Positions 37,226-48,910 of a DNA stretch of 64,000 nt are shown piece by piece; position 1 is the stretch's first letter; the number at the start of each line of letters is the position of its first letter. The translations under genes were made by a program, and so were the position numbers. The stretch is from Liolophura sinensis. Its lineage: Eukaryota; Mollusca; Polyplacophora; Chitonida; Chitonidae. The stretch covers positions 79,080,028 through 79,144,027 of the forward strand of contig NC_088295.1 in NCBI RefSeq assembly GCF_032854445.1, in the 5' to 3' direction. The notes under the pieces were generated by a model. That model searched no databases and was not told the DNA's origin. It saw nothing but the letters and a program-made list of their open reading frames with translations.

Positions 37226-38209
37226 GTTTCAAGGTCCATTTGTGGAATACATTCATAGCTCTAAATGAAAAAACATTATGAATGATGATATAAAACAATC
37301 TATGCATCCCAACATGGTCAAAAAGAATCCAAAATTGAAAATGTATTTTACTAGGTGGAAAAACATTCTAAGAACATAAATCTGATATATTCCTTGGACA
37401 ATATCTAAATGTCTTACATCTAACATACTCTTCATGCTAGTGTGTTTTTCGACTTGAAGGATAAATGGCATATTTGTGCTATTTTGTTCATTTACATGGT
37501 CATCTTCCCGGCTTTCTGTTCAAGCTAGATCCAATCATGTATTTATGGCAAGTTATTTAATTCACTGGAACAAAAAACATTTACACGTCAAATTAACACA
37601 ACACGTTTATACGTCAGCTATTAAACAAGTCTTGTAATTTTCCTGGACGAAGGCGTAAGCCCGACATCATGATATCCACGTATAATCCTTAAAAGTGGTC
37701 TGACCTGCTTATTTGTGAAGCCGTGGCATTTACCATTATGTAAACATGAGTATCGATAGACGGTAGTTTGGAGATGTAATAGGCCATTAGTAATGAGGCG
37801 GAATAATGACAAACAGCTCAAACAGATCAAAAACAGATCAAAAAACAATTTTTGATCAAAACATGACACGAACGGAGTTATGGAAATAATATTTATAAAA
37901 AAAAAAAACATTTTGATTTTGACAATTGCCTTTTTGACAATCAAAACAAGCTGGCTTTGGGGAGTACACAGAAATGTGATTAAATCAGGTTTGCCCATGC
38001 ATGCATGGTAATTTTCTGTATAAAGCCCATATTCATATTCTGACCATATTCTTAAAATAACTGCTTAAATCTGATCCTGGTAATGCGGAGCGATCATCTT
38101 TGTATTCCTTCACCTAATAAATCTCTTGATTCACATGTCTCCTTCTAAGCCGTGTGTGTCACAGTCACGGATGCTTGAAGTGTCCCTGCTCACTCTTACT
38201 CGTCACATC

Positions 38210-38600
38210 ATGTCCTAGAGGAAGTAGTCAGCCGTAGGCCCAATCTCCAATAAAATTCGCGCATTCATTGCTGTGATGAACATCAGTGAGGGCCTGACCT
38301 TAAACACCCAGCTGCCGTACGTGGGAAGGTCTGCCAGCAAACTGCGAATGGTCTTGGGTTTCCCCCGGGCTCTGCCTGGTTTCCACCCACCATAATGCTG
38401 GCCGCCGTCGTATAAGTGAAATATTCTTGAGTACGGCGTAAAACACCAATCAAATAAATAAATAAACACCCAGTAAATGCGATAACGAGCACTCTTATTA
38501 ATTGTCATTCTTCTCCCGTGTAATTCATGAGCGCTTGAGATGTACAGTTAGCACACTGTTCTAGACTTGCTCTGGTTTCTGGTGAATTGTAGCTTTTCTT
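38210..38600 (+). promoter_or_regulatory. TATA/initiator-like module, unit D copy, split by a SINE
   Basis: GAGGAAGTAGTCAGCCG and ACATCAGTGAGG are retained but the TATA element has decayed to AATAAAA. A SINE (38312-38462) then separates it from CGAGCACTCTTATTAATTG and the CTTGCTCTGGTTTCTGGTGAATT end. If the module was a promoter, this copy is probably inactive. Confidence 0.35.
38312..38462 (+). mobile_element. SINE family A, 5' truncated, with TAAACACCCAG target-site duplication
   Basis: The 3' half of family A with an (AAAT)n tail lies between TAAACACCCAG at 38301-38311 and 38463-38473. The second copy abuts the AT-rich tail, so its first base or two may belong to the tail. Unit A has the uninterrupted site at 12545-12555. 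Confidence 0.9.
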
Positions 38601-39401
38601 CTCCCCGCTGAGAGTTGTTGTAGGAATATTGGTATGCCTACAACACTGTCGTTAATGGCACCCCCGTTATGACTTTAGGCTAGCGAATCGTACAGTTATC
38701 TTCCATTCCCGCACCTCTTGTACGTTCCATTCTTGTGAGGAGAGTTAGAGGCAGGAATAAGCGCACTTTTTATTATTGAAACTGCATTTTCCTACAACCA
38801 TATCGCATTTTAATCTAGGTATCAAGATATTCATTTACTAGTTGGGTTGTCAGAGCCAACGTCTGTTTTCTCTTCTTACAGTGAGACAGCACTCTATAGA
38901 TGCTGGCTTTAAAGTCGCCTTAATGTAAAGTGACACCGTGATAGTATGTTAATAATAACATTTACTGATTTGATTTTTGCTTAACTCCATCCTAAATATT
39001 TGTTCAATCATAACATAGCGCTCAGCCTCACGGGAATATAATGAATTCTTTTTTAAAGAGCTGTGACCATCTTCTTACTTAGTATTCGAAAGACTTCAAT
39101 TGACCAAACTATATATATGATAATGATGCTCAGATAGGATTGCTGTATCTACGTGCACCTTAACTGTATTTGAAATTAGAAGATTATCTGAGCTATAAAG
39201 TGTGCTCTTGATTTCCATCAAGAGATTCTACATCATCAGTAGTATCCAGAGGTGTACTTTTCCTCAGACAATTCGTAAAACACACACATCACTTTGTTGT
39301 ATTTTGTTGTGTATTATTGGCTGCGTCACAATATACTAAATTAATGTTCTCATCACATGAGCTTCAATCGCTGATACTGGAGTTGAAATCGAATGAATAC
39401 C

Positions 39402-39440
39402 ACCCCCCCACCCCACCCCCACCCCCCCCCCCCAAAAAAA
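39402..39440. repeat. C-rich low-complexity tract followed by A8
   Basis: Runs of C broken by single A, then poly-A, interrupt a block that is otherwise collinear with units C and E (28920 and 49060). The tract is a local expansion in unit D only. The proline-rich open frame across it is not a gene. Confidence 0.9.
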
Positions 39441-42364
39441 ACGCTATTGTGACAAGAATTCATGATTTAGTACTGCATTATGAATGCTGCCGGTCAGATA
39501 AGGAGGAAAATATCAGATCAGTGTGTAATTTTGCACTACACTCCGCAGGAATCAGGACATTTTTTCTATTGGAAACATGCACAATATTTCAATGATCCTT
39601 CTGTCGCCGTCTAATTTCTTTGCCGGCGTCTAATTTCTTCGATAGCATCTAAAATTCTGGATCTGCTGCCCGAACGCGGAAAGCGTGTCAGGAAATTTTG
39701 ACGTTAAAATGAATATCCAATTTTCAGCTACAAATAACGACATTGTAGACAAAAGTTCGTGACTAATTTAACACGTGGTATTCGTTCAGATTTGGATTTC
39801 TTATGGGGAAAATCATTGGCATGAATGAAGATGGAGCATTTTTCCGGTGTATAACGACCCATGATACAATGACGTGGACCAGAATAGGAACTGACGCTGT
39901 TTCACTCGTAATGGTAGCCACCTGAAAAATGTCATTGAAAGCAAACTGATCATACTGAACGCTTGCTAGTTTTCGAACGTAAAGCAAAATAAGACAAGAA
40001 TCCATTGATCCTGACGTCAGGCGCATATCTGCGGTAAAAAAGTGTCAGTTAACTAGCATTATCCTTAGATTTTTAACCCATGCAGCCAAAATAAGCAGAA
40101 CAGTCAAACAGCTATTAAATACATTGTTCGGAGTTGAAGGCCAAGAACTGAATGCAGAAGGCGCACATTGTAAGCTGTTGGCGTTATATCTAAGTATGCA
40201 GTCTAAACACTGATGTTTATCTGTAGTACGCACAATGGCGACATTACGGGATGTGCTTCTACATTTTGGTTAAAACTGGATTCCCTTGTATCCAACCCGT
40301 ATATACAATTTTACTGCTAAAAGAAATTCCCTCTCCGCAACAGGTTATCCAAATCTACCATAACGTAATTATACACATGTGTTCGGTTGAAATAATCAAG
40401 TCTTTCCGCCTGACATACATTCATCTGCTGTCAAGAACCATACATCACCAATGCTTGGCCAACAACAAGACTCCCAGCTTAATGTGACCGCCTATTAAAC
40501 CTAGGGCAGTTACTTTCTTATAATGATCAGTGAACTGCACCTGGGGCTCGTGCTCTCTTATGTTGGAGGTACATTACATACCGGGTTAAACTTAAAACCA
40601 ATGACATGCTATAAACTGTGACTCGAGACAAACGCTCTTTTCAGAGAATATTTCTCTTTAAAGAAATAAGGCATATCAACCATCCTCCATTAAAGTCGCC
40701 TCTTTCATTAAAACGACGAAATCTGTAAGAGTCGTTCGTTTCACATGTCATATGATAAGGTATAAGGGTTCTTGGAGATGTAACGATGTATCAATTGTCA
40801 ATTATCAATGTAAAAACAGCGACCTTGTCATATGAGAAGACAGACATTACGGAAGTTGACGTCAATTCACCAAAGCACCTTTCTGGCCATTGATTCTACT
40901 CCTGCATAAAGATACAAACATGGTTGCCACGATGGCTTAGGCAGTACAGACTGCTGACGTTGACGGTATGTTAAAGATAAATAACAGCCAAAGATGTTGT
41001 TTTGGAAAGACATATTAGAAGCAGGTATAACATAGCCTCCAAAGCGTCAACCGATAACAATGATAAAATGATTGATTCCTGTTGTGACTCAAACGATTTT
41101 TATGTAAACCGCACTTCTGTGAATATGTAAGCTAGAGGGCTTAGCAACAACAAGTGTCCAGTGGCCCATTTTCCAGGTACATATAAAAGATTGAATCTCG
41201 GTACATATGCAAGATTTTATCCGTTATGCAGACCATTCGGTGTTTATGTACACTGGTATGTTTGTACCCAGGTGCACAGGTAAGTTCGTATCTAGGTGCG
41301 TAGGTAAGTTTGTATCTAGATTGTTAAGGTACCACTATCGGAGAGTAATGAATATAGTGTTATACAACAATCAATAGCCGCAAAACTGATAATCTCCTAA
41401 GCTGTGGTGTACAGGACGTAATATCCAAAACTTCAGCTAGATTTATTGGTAGCTTTTGGTTTTGGTTTGCCAGGAAGTTCATCAAATTTCAGAAGAGGAG
41501 TCAACCAGCTTTCAGCAACTCCAATTGCGATCTTTCTGGCTGTACATTAACTTTGTACATACGTGTTACGCGTGAAATGACGGGATTAAAAGATTATCAA
41601 GTATTATCAAGGTATATCAAGACAACCCGAACGAACACTAGATATTGAATATAAATGGTTATTCGTGTTGTGTGGAATAATAAACGTAACAAGAATTAAA
41701 CTGTAGAGATTAGAAGATGAGCACCTAGAATAAATGTTGGACGTCATCCAAGTGTGAATGATTTGATGATGTGAAAAGACCGTTCATCAATGCTGGGCCC
41801 TAAAGCTTAGGGAATGTGTTAAATTCGTTGTTTAATAAAGACAACGTGAGTTCTATTGTGTACATATTTCTGGTAATTAACAGGCTTATGAAGTTTCCAG
41901 ACAAAGAAAGTGGTTCTGTTGACATCAGCTGACCTTGTCTAGTGTCTACTGGTCAGCGGGTTAGAGGTGGGTGTCAATATCATATATCATCAATTCCCTA
42001 CACGACAACATGCGCTATACCTCCACCATCTCTTTTAATCATATAAGGGGAATATTCAATGCCTTTCACACGCGTATGTGGCCAAATAGAATTATTCTAG
42101 GAAAATACCTCTAAAAATTGAAGCAGGTGTCACTAAATAGGCCTCTTCAAACTATGCACAAATTTACATTAATTTTTTAGATTTTTTGGAAAAGAGTTAA
42201 AGGAGCTCAAAACCATTTGATTTCTGAGCTGGGCTTTATGAAACATACTATCAGAGGTTAGGAACCCATATACGTCAGAGAGGGTTTATCCCGCTCTAAT
42301 CACGACACTGAATGTTGGAATAATTGCTTTTACCTATGAGGAAAACGTTATTAAAATAATGTTT

Positions 42365-42600
42365 CCCAAAATTCCTTCCTTCTGGTGAACATCAGAAAAA
42401 AAGGGGACGTCACAGTTCCTAAACAAGGTCAGTATGGCTGATAAAACCCACGATAGTATTCAAATATTTGAATGCCTTTCAACACTCTTAAAAAGACTAA
42501 AAATAAATAAATGAAAACATTTTTACGTCTAGTTTTCAGTTGTCTGTATGTTGAACCTTACCTCATATTTCGCTTTCCTTTGCTCTAACGAATCAGAGGC
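42365..42600 (-). repeat. Interspersed repeat family D, probable inverted copy
   Basis: The reverse complement reads gagcaaaggaaagcgaaata near one end and ends with a gtgacgtcccc stretch, similar in layout to the plus-strand copies. Divergence is large. Confidence 0.35.
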
Positions 42601-45594
42601 AATAAATGATTAACGACTGGTTCATCAGTAGTTAATGGCCTTTAAATTTTGAATCTTGTCTGTATCAGAGTCCAAAGGTTTATCATCTGAAGGGATAAAT
42701 CATCACGATTATAACCACAGTTTGACTCTAATTCTGCATAGGGAATAAACATTCTATCGTCAGACATGTTTATATAAAATATGCAGATAGTCTAACACTT
42801 GATTCACATAAATCACCAATTTACGATCTTTCCCACCAGGTGAATTACATACCAAGTGCGTGTTCCCTGACAGCATTATCCAGTATTGGCGAACGGATTT
42901 CCTGTTTAAGATGGAATGTTTTATAAAAATGATCGTTTGGGAGTGTAATCACGTTCGACATCTACATCTGGGTATGACGCTCTGGACTGATCTCATCCAA
43001 CAAATATCTTGAGGGAAATCTCAGAAATCTCAGAATACACTCTCTACATCATTGTTTGATTAGGGAACTAAAAACAGCTTAAGTTACCAGCTCCCTACCA
43101 TATAGGCCGTGGTACGTGTCAATTCTTGGGTATAAGTAAACAGATCAGAAACAGTTTTTGTATGATCCCTTTGAGAATCAGAAGAAATATAAATCCATCG
43201 CCGCTCAAATCTTTCGACAATTTCACATGTGGCGCTTGATTAACAACTAAGCTCTTAACTGATCGGAAGAAGATAGAAATGTTATTAAGCAGAGCGAAAC
43301 ATCATTAAACCTTCCGACTTATAGTCTATACATAGCCTAGGAGCTGAGCGTCAAAAGTTACGTAGAAATCTGAAAGACAGCTGCTCTTCGCACGTGTACA
43401 AAGGTTTACTTGATTCCATGCTTAGTTATATCGCTCAGTTGATGATAAGCTACTGGATACAGACAGTAAAGTTTATGCAACCGATATGGTTGTCAAGTGA
43501 AAGTTGTGTAGAAAATGATAAATTTTCCATTGGACAAACTCATCCCCTGGGTTAGATAAATGTTGTAGGATTCATATGGAAATACAAGTGTATACGAGGC
43601 ACAAAATTGTATCATGTTTGCCTTGTACAGTCTATCGCGTACACATAGGATAATCTGTATCCTAATCTTTGTACAGGGGTCTCTTAGAAAGCTCTCCACT
43701 TAAAGATGCCATGGAATTTTGTTATTGGAAATGTTCGGGCAAATATTATGTACATTCCATATTCTCTTCACCCCCAATACAAACGTCTCCAATACAATGG
43801 ACAGGTCCACAGTGACGATTCAGCAAACACAGACGATTTTCATTGAGGGTGAATATCTCTGCACACTTTACCAAACATGATAACATATGGAACCGAAATG
43901 TCAAGTTGGTCGTCGGCGTTGTTCTCGGATTCCTTTTTTATAGTCCTATATAACGCAGACAAATTCCACGGACAACAAACAGTTAGCAGTTCCGGTCAGA
44001 GAACACAACAATCATATGTATCATCTGTTCTAGATAATAGCCGATCCGGTGTATGTCCACTACCAATCGTTTCAGTTACCGTCAGTTTTGATGTGCTGTA
44101 AAACTGAGCGTCTTACTTGTTGGTGAGACCGCAGTTGATTAGCAGTTGGAAGGCGTTCCATTGGTGGCTACTGTGAAAATTGTCGGTGATATGTAAATTT
44201 ATTCTTACAAGCTTCGGTCCGTTATTACCTTGACAGTGGTTCCTGTGGCATGCTGTGAAGTTAACCACTGTCACAGGCGGAATACGTAGTAGCTGACTGT
44301 TTAGTGGTGTCTTTGATGCCGGCTGTAATTCACTACAGCCAGTGTCTAACCAGTGTCCGTCAAAAGTGACGTACAATTAGGTAATATCAACTATATTTTA
44401 TAAAATCAACTATCTAACGGGTTTTGTTATACTTAGGCGTAATGTCAGGTGCGGTTAATGTCCGCTACAGATATTGACCAAAATACTTGATCTCCACTGC
44501 CGGCACCTTTAATATTCCTTACATTTGGCATCCACTACAGGCCAGGTCTACCTCAGCTGATGTCCATTGAAGTCCTTGACAGTTTTATGTAAAATTCGGA
44601 CTGGGAAAAAAAGAACTCCTTTTTTTAAACATTGTTGAAAGAGAGCCATCTTGTAGTATACAGTATGTTCGTGTTTAGTGAAAACAGCGACCACTCTATG
44701 TCCCTCTCCATGTGTCTTCTCACCCTAAAGAAGCTTATTTCATCGGATGAAAATTAACAAGACGAAATAATTAGGCGTCACAGTATAGCAGTCACCTGAC
44801 GAGCCACTGACTGCTTTTTTTGTTTTTTGTCTTTTTTTTTTGCCTCGTGAAATGCCATGAACGGCAACAAGTCTTACAAACGTATAAATACACAATTTTT
44901 CATTTTTTAAGGGCAATCCATGTTCCTGCTGTGGAAAATGAGTTTGATTTCATACAGGCGGAACATTTTGGTTACAGCCTCAATTCATTGTATCTCTGCT
45001 GGACTTCAAGGTTATCTCTGAAGTATATTGTCTCTAATGTCACTTGGATCTCAGTATTAAAATATAGCTCAAACCTTAAGATATTTTTAATTAGGTTAAG
45101 ATATGAGGTTGTTTGACTGTGTGATTTATTTCAGGAATAATATTGGAAGGAAACATTACGAAAGTTAAACCTAAAGTCACATTAACCGTTTTTTGTCTCT
45201 ATGGTTCCAAGCACTTACCTGAGATTAAAGATTATCTGATTAGTTCGAAGACGCTTAACCAGGGATTTGGGATTTGGTGATATTTGTTTTAATATATATT
45301 AAAATTAAAGCTATTTCCAATGCAATGTATTCCATGCAAGTTGTAACAAACTGTTTACTGGATTCGTCGTGGTTATTGTACATCACCAAACCACTTAGTT
45401 TTAGGACCTGGCCATGTTACAGATAAAGGGAAATATGGAGACTAAGTCGATGATTCTGCAGCTTCTCACCTATCCGAGAGTCACGCCCACAAGAAGACTT
45501 AAGAGCCTGATATGTAGGCGCAGGGACTACGAATGGTATAGGAATGTCGGACTTGACGCTTATATGTAGATTGTTACTTTAAGATTCTAGCAAA

Positions 45595-45670
45595 ACACAA
45601 CAACACAACAACACGACAACACAACCAGACAACAGACTTACACACAGAATGCAATATATATATATATACT
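45595..45670. repeat. (AACAC)n-like and (TA)n simple repeats
   Basis: Imperfect acaacaacac repeats occupy 45595-45640, and a short TA run follows at about 45655-45668. They fall near the junction between units D and E. Confidence 0.85.
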
Positions 45671-46095
45671 TGTTACTTATGATTGGGATTAAATTCGGCC
45701 ACATTCACCACATCCTGGTTTGTTACATTTATTTGCCCCAGCATGTGTTTGTTTTTCTGAAGGTGCATGTCTAATGGCGTTATTGTTTGAACAGAATCAA
45801 ATTTAAATCTTGGGAACCGATAAATATCACACTTATATGCGCCAGTATCATCAGAGATACGAAATTCGATTGTTGCTGTGGTGTCTTATTTACCATGCAA
45901 CCAGTTACTCCCATGTGTCACAGCAGATGGTTGACTTTCATGTTGCCACCGTTTTTGTCTCAAATCACCAATCGAGCTCACGTCAAAATAGACTGGTGAC
46001 AGTGTCCGTTTTCTTACCCTATATTAACATGAGCACCCAGCGGTCAGTGATAAGAACGTTGACAAGCGTATCACTTACTTCACTTACATGTTACA

Positions 46096-46304
46096 GGGGC
46101 CTCCGTGGTTCAGTTGGTTAGCGTGATCGGAGTGAGTTCAAGTCCAGGTAGTGCTGGCTTACTCTCCGGCCGTACGTGGGAAGGTCTGTCAGCAACCAGC
46201 GGATGTTCGTGGGTTTACCCCGAGCTCTGCTCGGTTTCCTCCCACCATAACGGTGGTCGTCGTAAAACTGAAATAAGTAAAACCCCAATCACATAAATAA
46301 AAAT
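46096..46304 (+). mobile_element. SINE family A with a clear Pol III promoter head
   Basis: The head ggcctccgtggttcagttggttagcg contains an A box (TGGTTCAGTTGG), followed closely by a B-box-like GAGTTCAAGTCC, so part of the tRNA-like region is deleted between them. Body and AAATAAAA tail follow. Imperfect 14-bp flanks ACTTACATGTTACA (46082-46095) and ACTTCCACGTTACA (46305-46318) are probably the target-site duplication. Confidence 0.87.
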
Positions 46305-46614
46305 ACTTCCACGTTACACATGGCAATAATCTTTGAGTGATGGTTCACCAAAGGTTAATGGTTTATATTCTGTAAAAATAGGTGACAAGAAAGTTCCATA
46401 TTAAAACACTTCATGGCAGCTGTTAACCCTTATCACGACCCAGTACTTAACCTCGTATTACCCTATCATGGTTTCAGACAGAGAGTCGTCCAACAGCCTC
46501 ACTGGCGGCAGGACACCATACAAGCACTACTGAGATAGAATCCACGCTGCATGATACAGTGTGGAGCTGTCCATATACAGCTTCATAAACATGTGTATTT
46601 ATGGATTCAGTACA

Positions 46615-47044
46615 GCACCATGTCGTGTCCACAGCAACAGCACGATGACATGCTCACGACTCCCAATAGCACCATGACGTGTTCATGATTCCCAGTAGCA
46701 ATGGCGTGCCCATGACACCCCGTAACACCATGACGTACCTACGACTCCCACGAGGACCATAACGTGCCCACGAATCCCAATAGCACCATGACGTGCCCAC
46801 GACTCCCACTAGCACCATGACGTGCCCACGAATCTCACTAGCACCATGACGTGCCCACAAATCTCACTAGCACCATGACGTGCCCACGACTCCCACTAGC
46901 ATCATGACGTGCTCACGATTTCCAGTAGCACCATGACCTGCATACGACTCCAAGTAGCAACATAACGTGCCCACAATGCCCAGTAGTACCATGATGTGCC
47001 CACGATTACCAGTACCCCCATGACGTGCCTACGACTCCCAGTAA
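46615..47044. repeat. 29-bp minisatellite, about 15 copies, in unit E
   Basis: The unit is close to caccatgacgtgcccacga followed by ctcccactag. Copies differ at several positions and most are exactly 29 bases. Central copies are the most alike. The corresponding site in units A, B, C and D holds a single related motif (near 10075, 15215, 25185 and 36740). Because 29 is not a multiple of three, the open frames here have no coding meaning. Confidence 0.95.
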
Positions 47045-47869
47045 GACAAATGGGTCACATTCCTCAATCATCTTAAACTTTCTATTCTCCAAAATTCTAA
47101 ACTGGGCCAAATATTGAAGAATGATAAAGTATATCACAAAAGTGGCGTGATGAAAATGTGTTCAGTCACACAGACAGATGTATGAGTTTTACTTTTGCTC
47201 AGATGGTACACATGCTTTTGACTTCTGCAGATACGGTATTGCAAGCTCGTCACTGCTTCGAAATTACAGTCCCAAGCTCTACCTGCAAAGAGTTTAATGG
47301 ATAATTTTAAAGCAATGGTACTTCAAAAATTTGGATTATCTGTTAAATCTTACAATCCTTTACCCAAATATATTACAGATTTGCAATAAAATGTTTACAG
47401 AGGTAAAGGAAAGAGTGCTTAGTCCACAACTGGAGACAGGAGTTGGAGGAGAGATTATGCCGTTTTAATTAACATTTTCCTAGCTTTCCATATACAAGTG
47501 AGTTCCGATCATATGTTTATATCATATAAAAGCACGAAATGATCGGAGATATTGAAATAATATCTGTTGTACATTCAGAAAAGAACAATTTAGATCTGGC
47601 CGTTTCACTTTCTGACAAACAAAACAAACATGTTGCATTGGAAGTACATGAAAACGTAATTGTATGAATTTGTCTCAATTTTCCCTTCATAATTTTGTAC
47701 AGAAATTCCACAGGTAAACATGTTTATGAATTGCTTAGTTCTGAATAAGCCAATGCTGTGTGATAATGTTTGCATTCCTCCACTCCACCGATAGACGCTA
47801 AGCCATGTGTACCACAGACACTTATCCGTGGAGGGTCCCTGCCCATTCTTAATGGTCACATGATGTCCT

Positions 47870-48060
47870 AACGGAAGTAGTCAGCCGCAAGTCGAACCTC
47901 CTATAAAAGACACGCATCCCGTGCTGTGATTAACATCAGTTAGGAGCTCGTTAAATGCGGTAATGAGCACTCTGTTTAATTGGCATTTTCGTATCAGGCA
48001 ATTCATTAGCACTGGAGATGTACAATTAACACACTGGTCTAGGCTTGCTCTGGTTTCTGG
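47870..48060 (+). promoter_or_regulatory. TATA/initiator-like module, best-preserved copy (unit E)
   Basis: CGGAAGTAGTCAGCCG (ETS-like CGGAAGT) is followed by CTATAAAAG (TATA at 47902). ACATCAGTTAGGAGCTC comes next, with its TCA about 36 bases after the TATA start. Then come AATGAGCACTCTGTTTAATTG, AATTCATTAGCAC and a CTTGCTCTGGTTTCTGGTGAATT end that looks like a 5' splice site. The same parts recur in units A and D. The reading as a promoter is an inference. No coding exon follows that is conserved between copies. Confidence 0.45.
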
Positions 48061-48673
48061 TGAATTTCTCCCAACTGAAGCTTCTTTGATCCCAGTTCGA
48101 AGTTAATATGTAGATAAATCGGTATTCAGGGCACCAGTTATGACTTAAAGTAAGCGAATCGTACCACAGACGTCTTGCATTCCCGCACCTCTTGTACGGT
48201 CCATCCGTGTTAGGAGAGAGGCAGGGATACACGTATGTTTATTATTTATACCGTGCTTACGGCGGCCATGTCAAATGTTAATCTCGTTGTCTACATAAAC
48301 ATTGAGTACGGGATTGTCATAGCTGATGTCTTAGGTCTCTGGCTACAGTGAGGCAGCGCTATACACATATCGGCTATAGTACTGGCCTATCCGAAATGTC
48401 ACATGTTAGTATGACCAGTATAATCTTGATACCAACATTTACTTATTGATTTGATTCTTGTTTAGCGTCAAGTTAAAGATTTTTTCACTTAGACGATATC
48501 GGCTAGTTTCGCGTGAATTAAAGTGAATCCTTGTTACGACTTGGTTTTCTAGCTTCGTTTTCAAAAGTCTTTAATTGAACACACTATACATACATGTATG
48601 ACGCTGATGATCAAATAGGATTCCTATCTATACGTACACCTTAACTGTAATTGAGATCTGAATTTCCATAATA

Positions 48674-48910
48674 TTTATTTATTTATTTGATTGGTGTTTT
48701 ACCCCGTTAGTAATTCACTTATTCGACGTAGGCAAGTATTATGGTGGGAGGAAATCGGGCAGAGCCCGGGGAAAACCCATGATCATCCACAGCTAGATGG
48801 CAGACTTTCCCATGTGCGACCGGACAGGAAGCCAGAATAAGCTGGACTTGAACTCACATCGACTGCATTGGTGAGAGTATCCTTTGTCACCCGCCCCCTC
48901 CCCTCCCTCC
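48674..48910 (-). mobile_element. SINE family A with a 13-bp target-site duplication
   Basis: The copy opens with tttatttatttatttgattgg and ends in the 'gactgcattggtgagag' region plus a pyrimidine-rich stretch. AATTTCCATAATA (48661-48673) and AATTTCCACAATA (48911-48923) flank it with one mismatch. Confidence 0.88.

Larger units (their letters stand above)
36300..45545. repeat. Segmental duplication unit D
   Basis: Counterparts of unit C blocks: 36540-36860, 37640-37950, 39285-39480, 39715-39920, 40360-40740, 40800-41110, 41620-41800, 42610-43500, 43500-43985, 44050-45250 and 45295-45520. The block at 38080-38780 matches units A and E instead. D keeps the empty site for the SINE at 31678 of unit C. 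The short open frames in it are not conserved in C or E. Confidence 0.85.

Noticed and set aside
37621-37998. 125-codon open frame (minus) in unit D
   Set aside because: Not open in the paralogous parts of units A, C and E; hydrophobic only because of T-rich complement.
39317-39595. Proline-rich 92-codon frame
   Set aside because: Produced by the C-rich low-complexity tract.
46096-46170. tRNA gene in the SINE-A head
   Set aside because: A and B boxes are too close for a tRNA, and the sequence runs into the repeated SINE body.
46654-46860. 68-codon open frame (minus)
   Set aside because: It is the minisatellite translated; the period of 29 is not a multiple of three.
46615-47044. CRISPR-like look of regularly spaced 29-bp repeats
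   Set aside because: Repeats are directly adjacent with no spacers, and the DNA is eukaryotic. It is a minisatellite.
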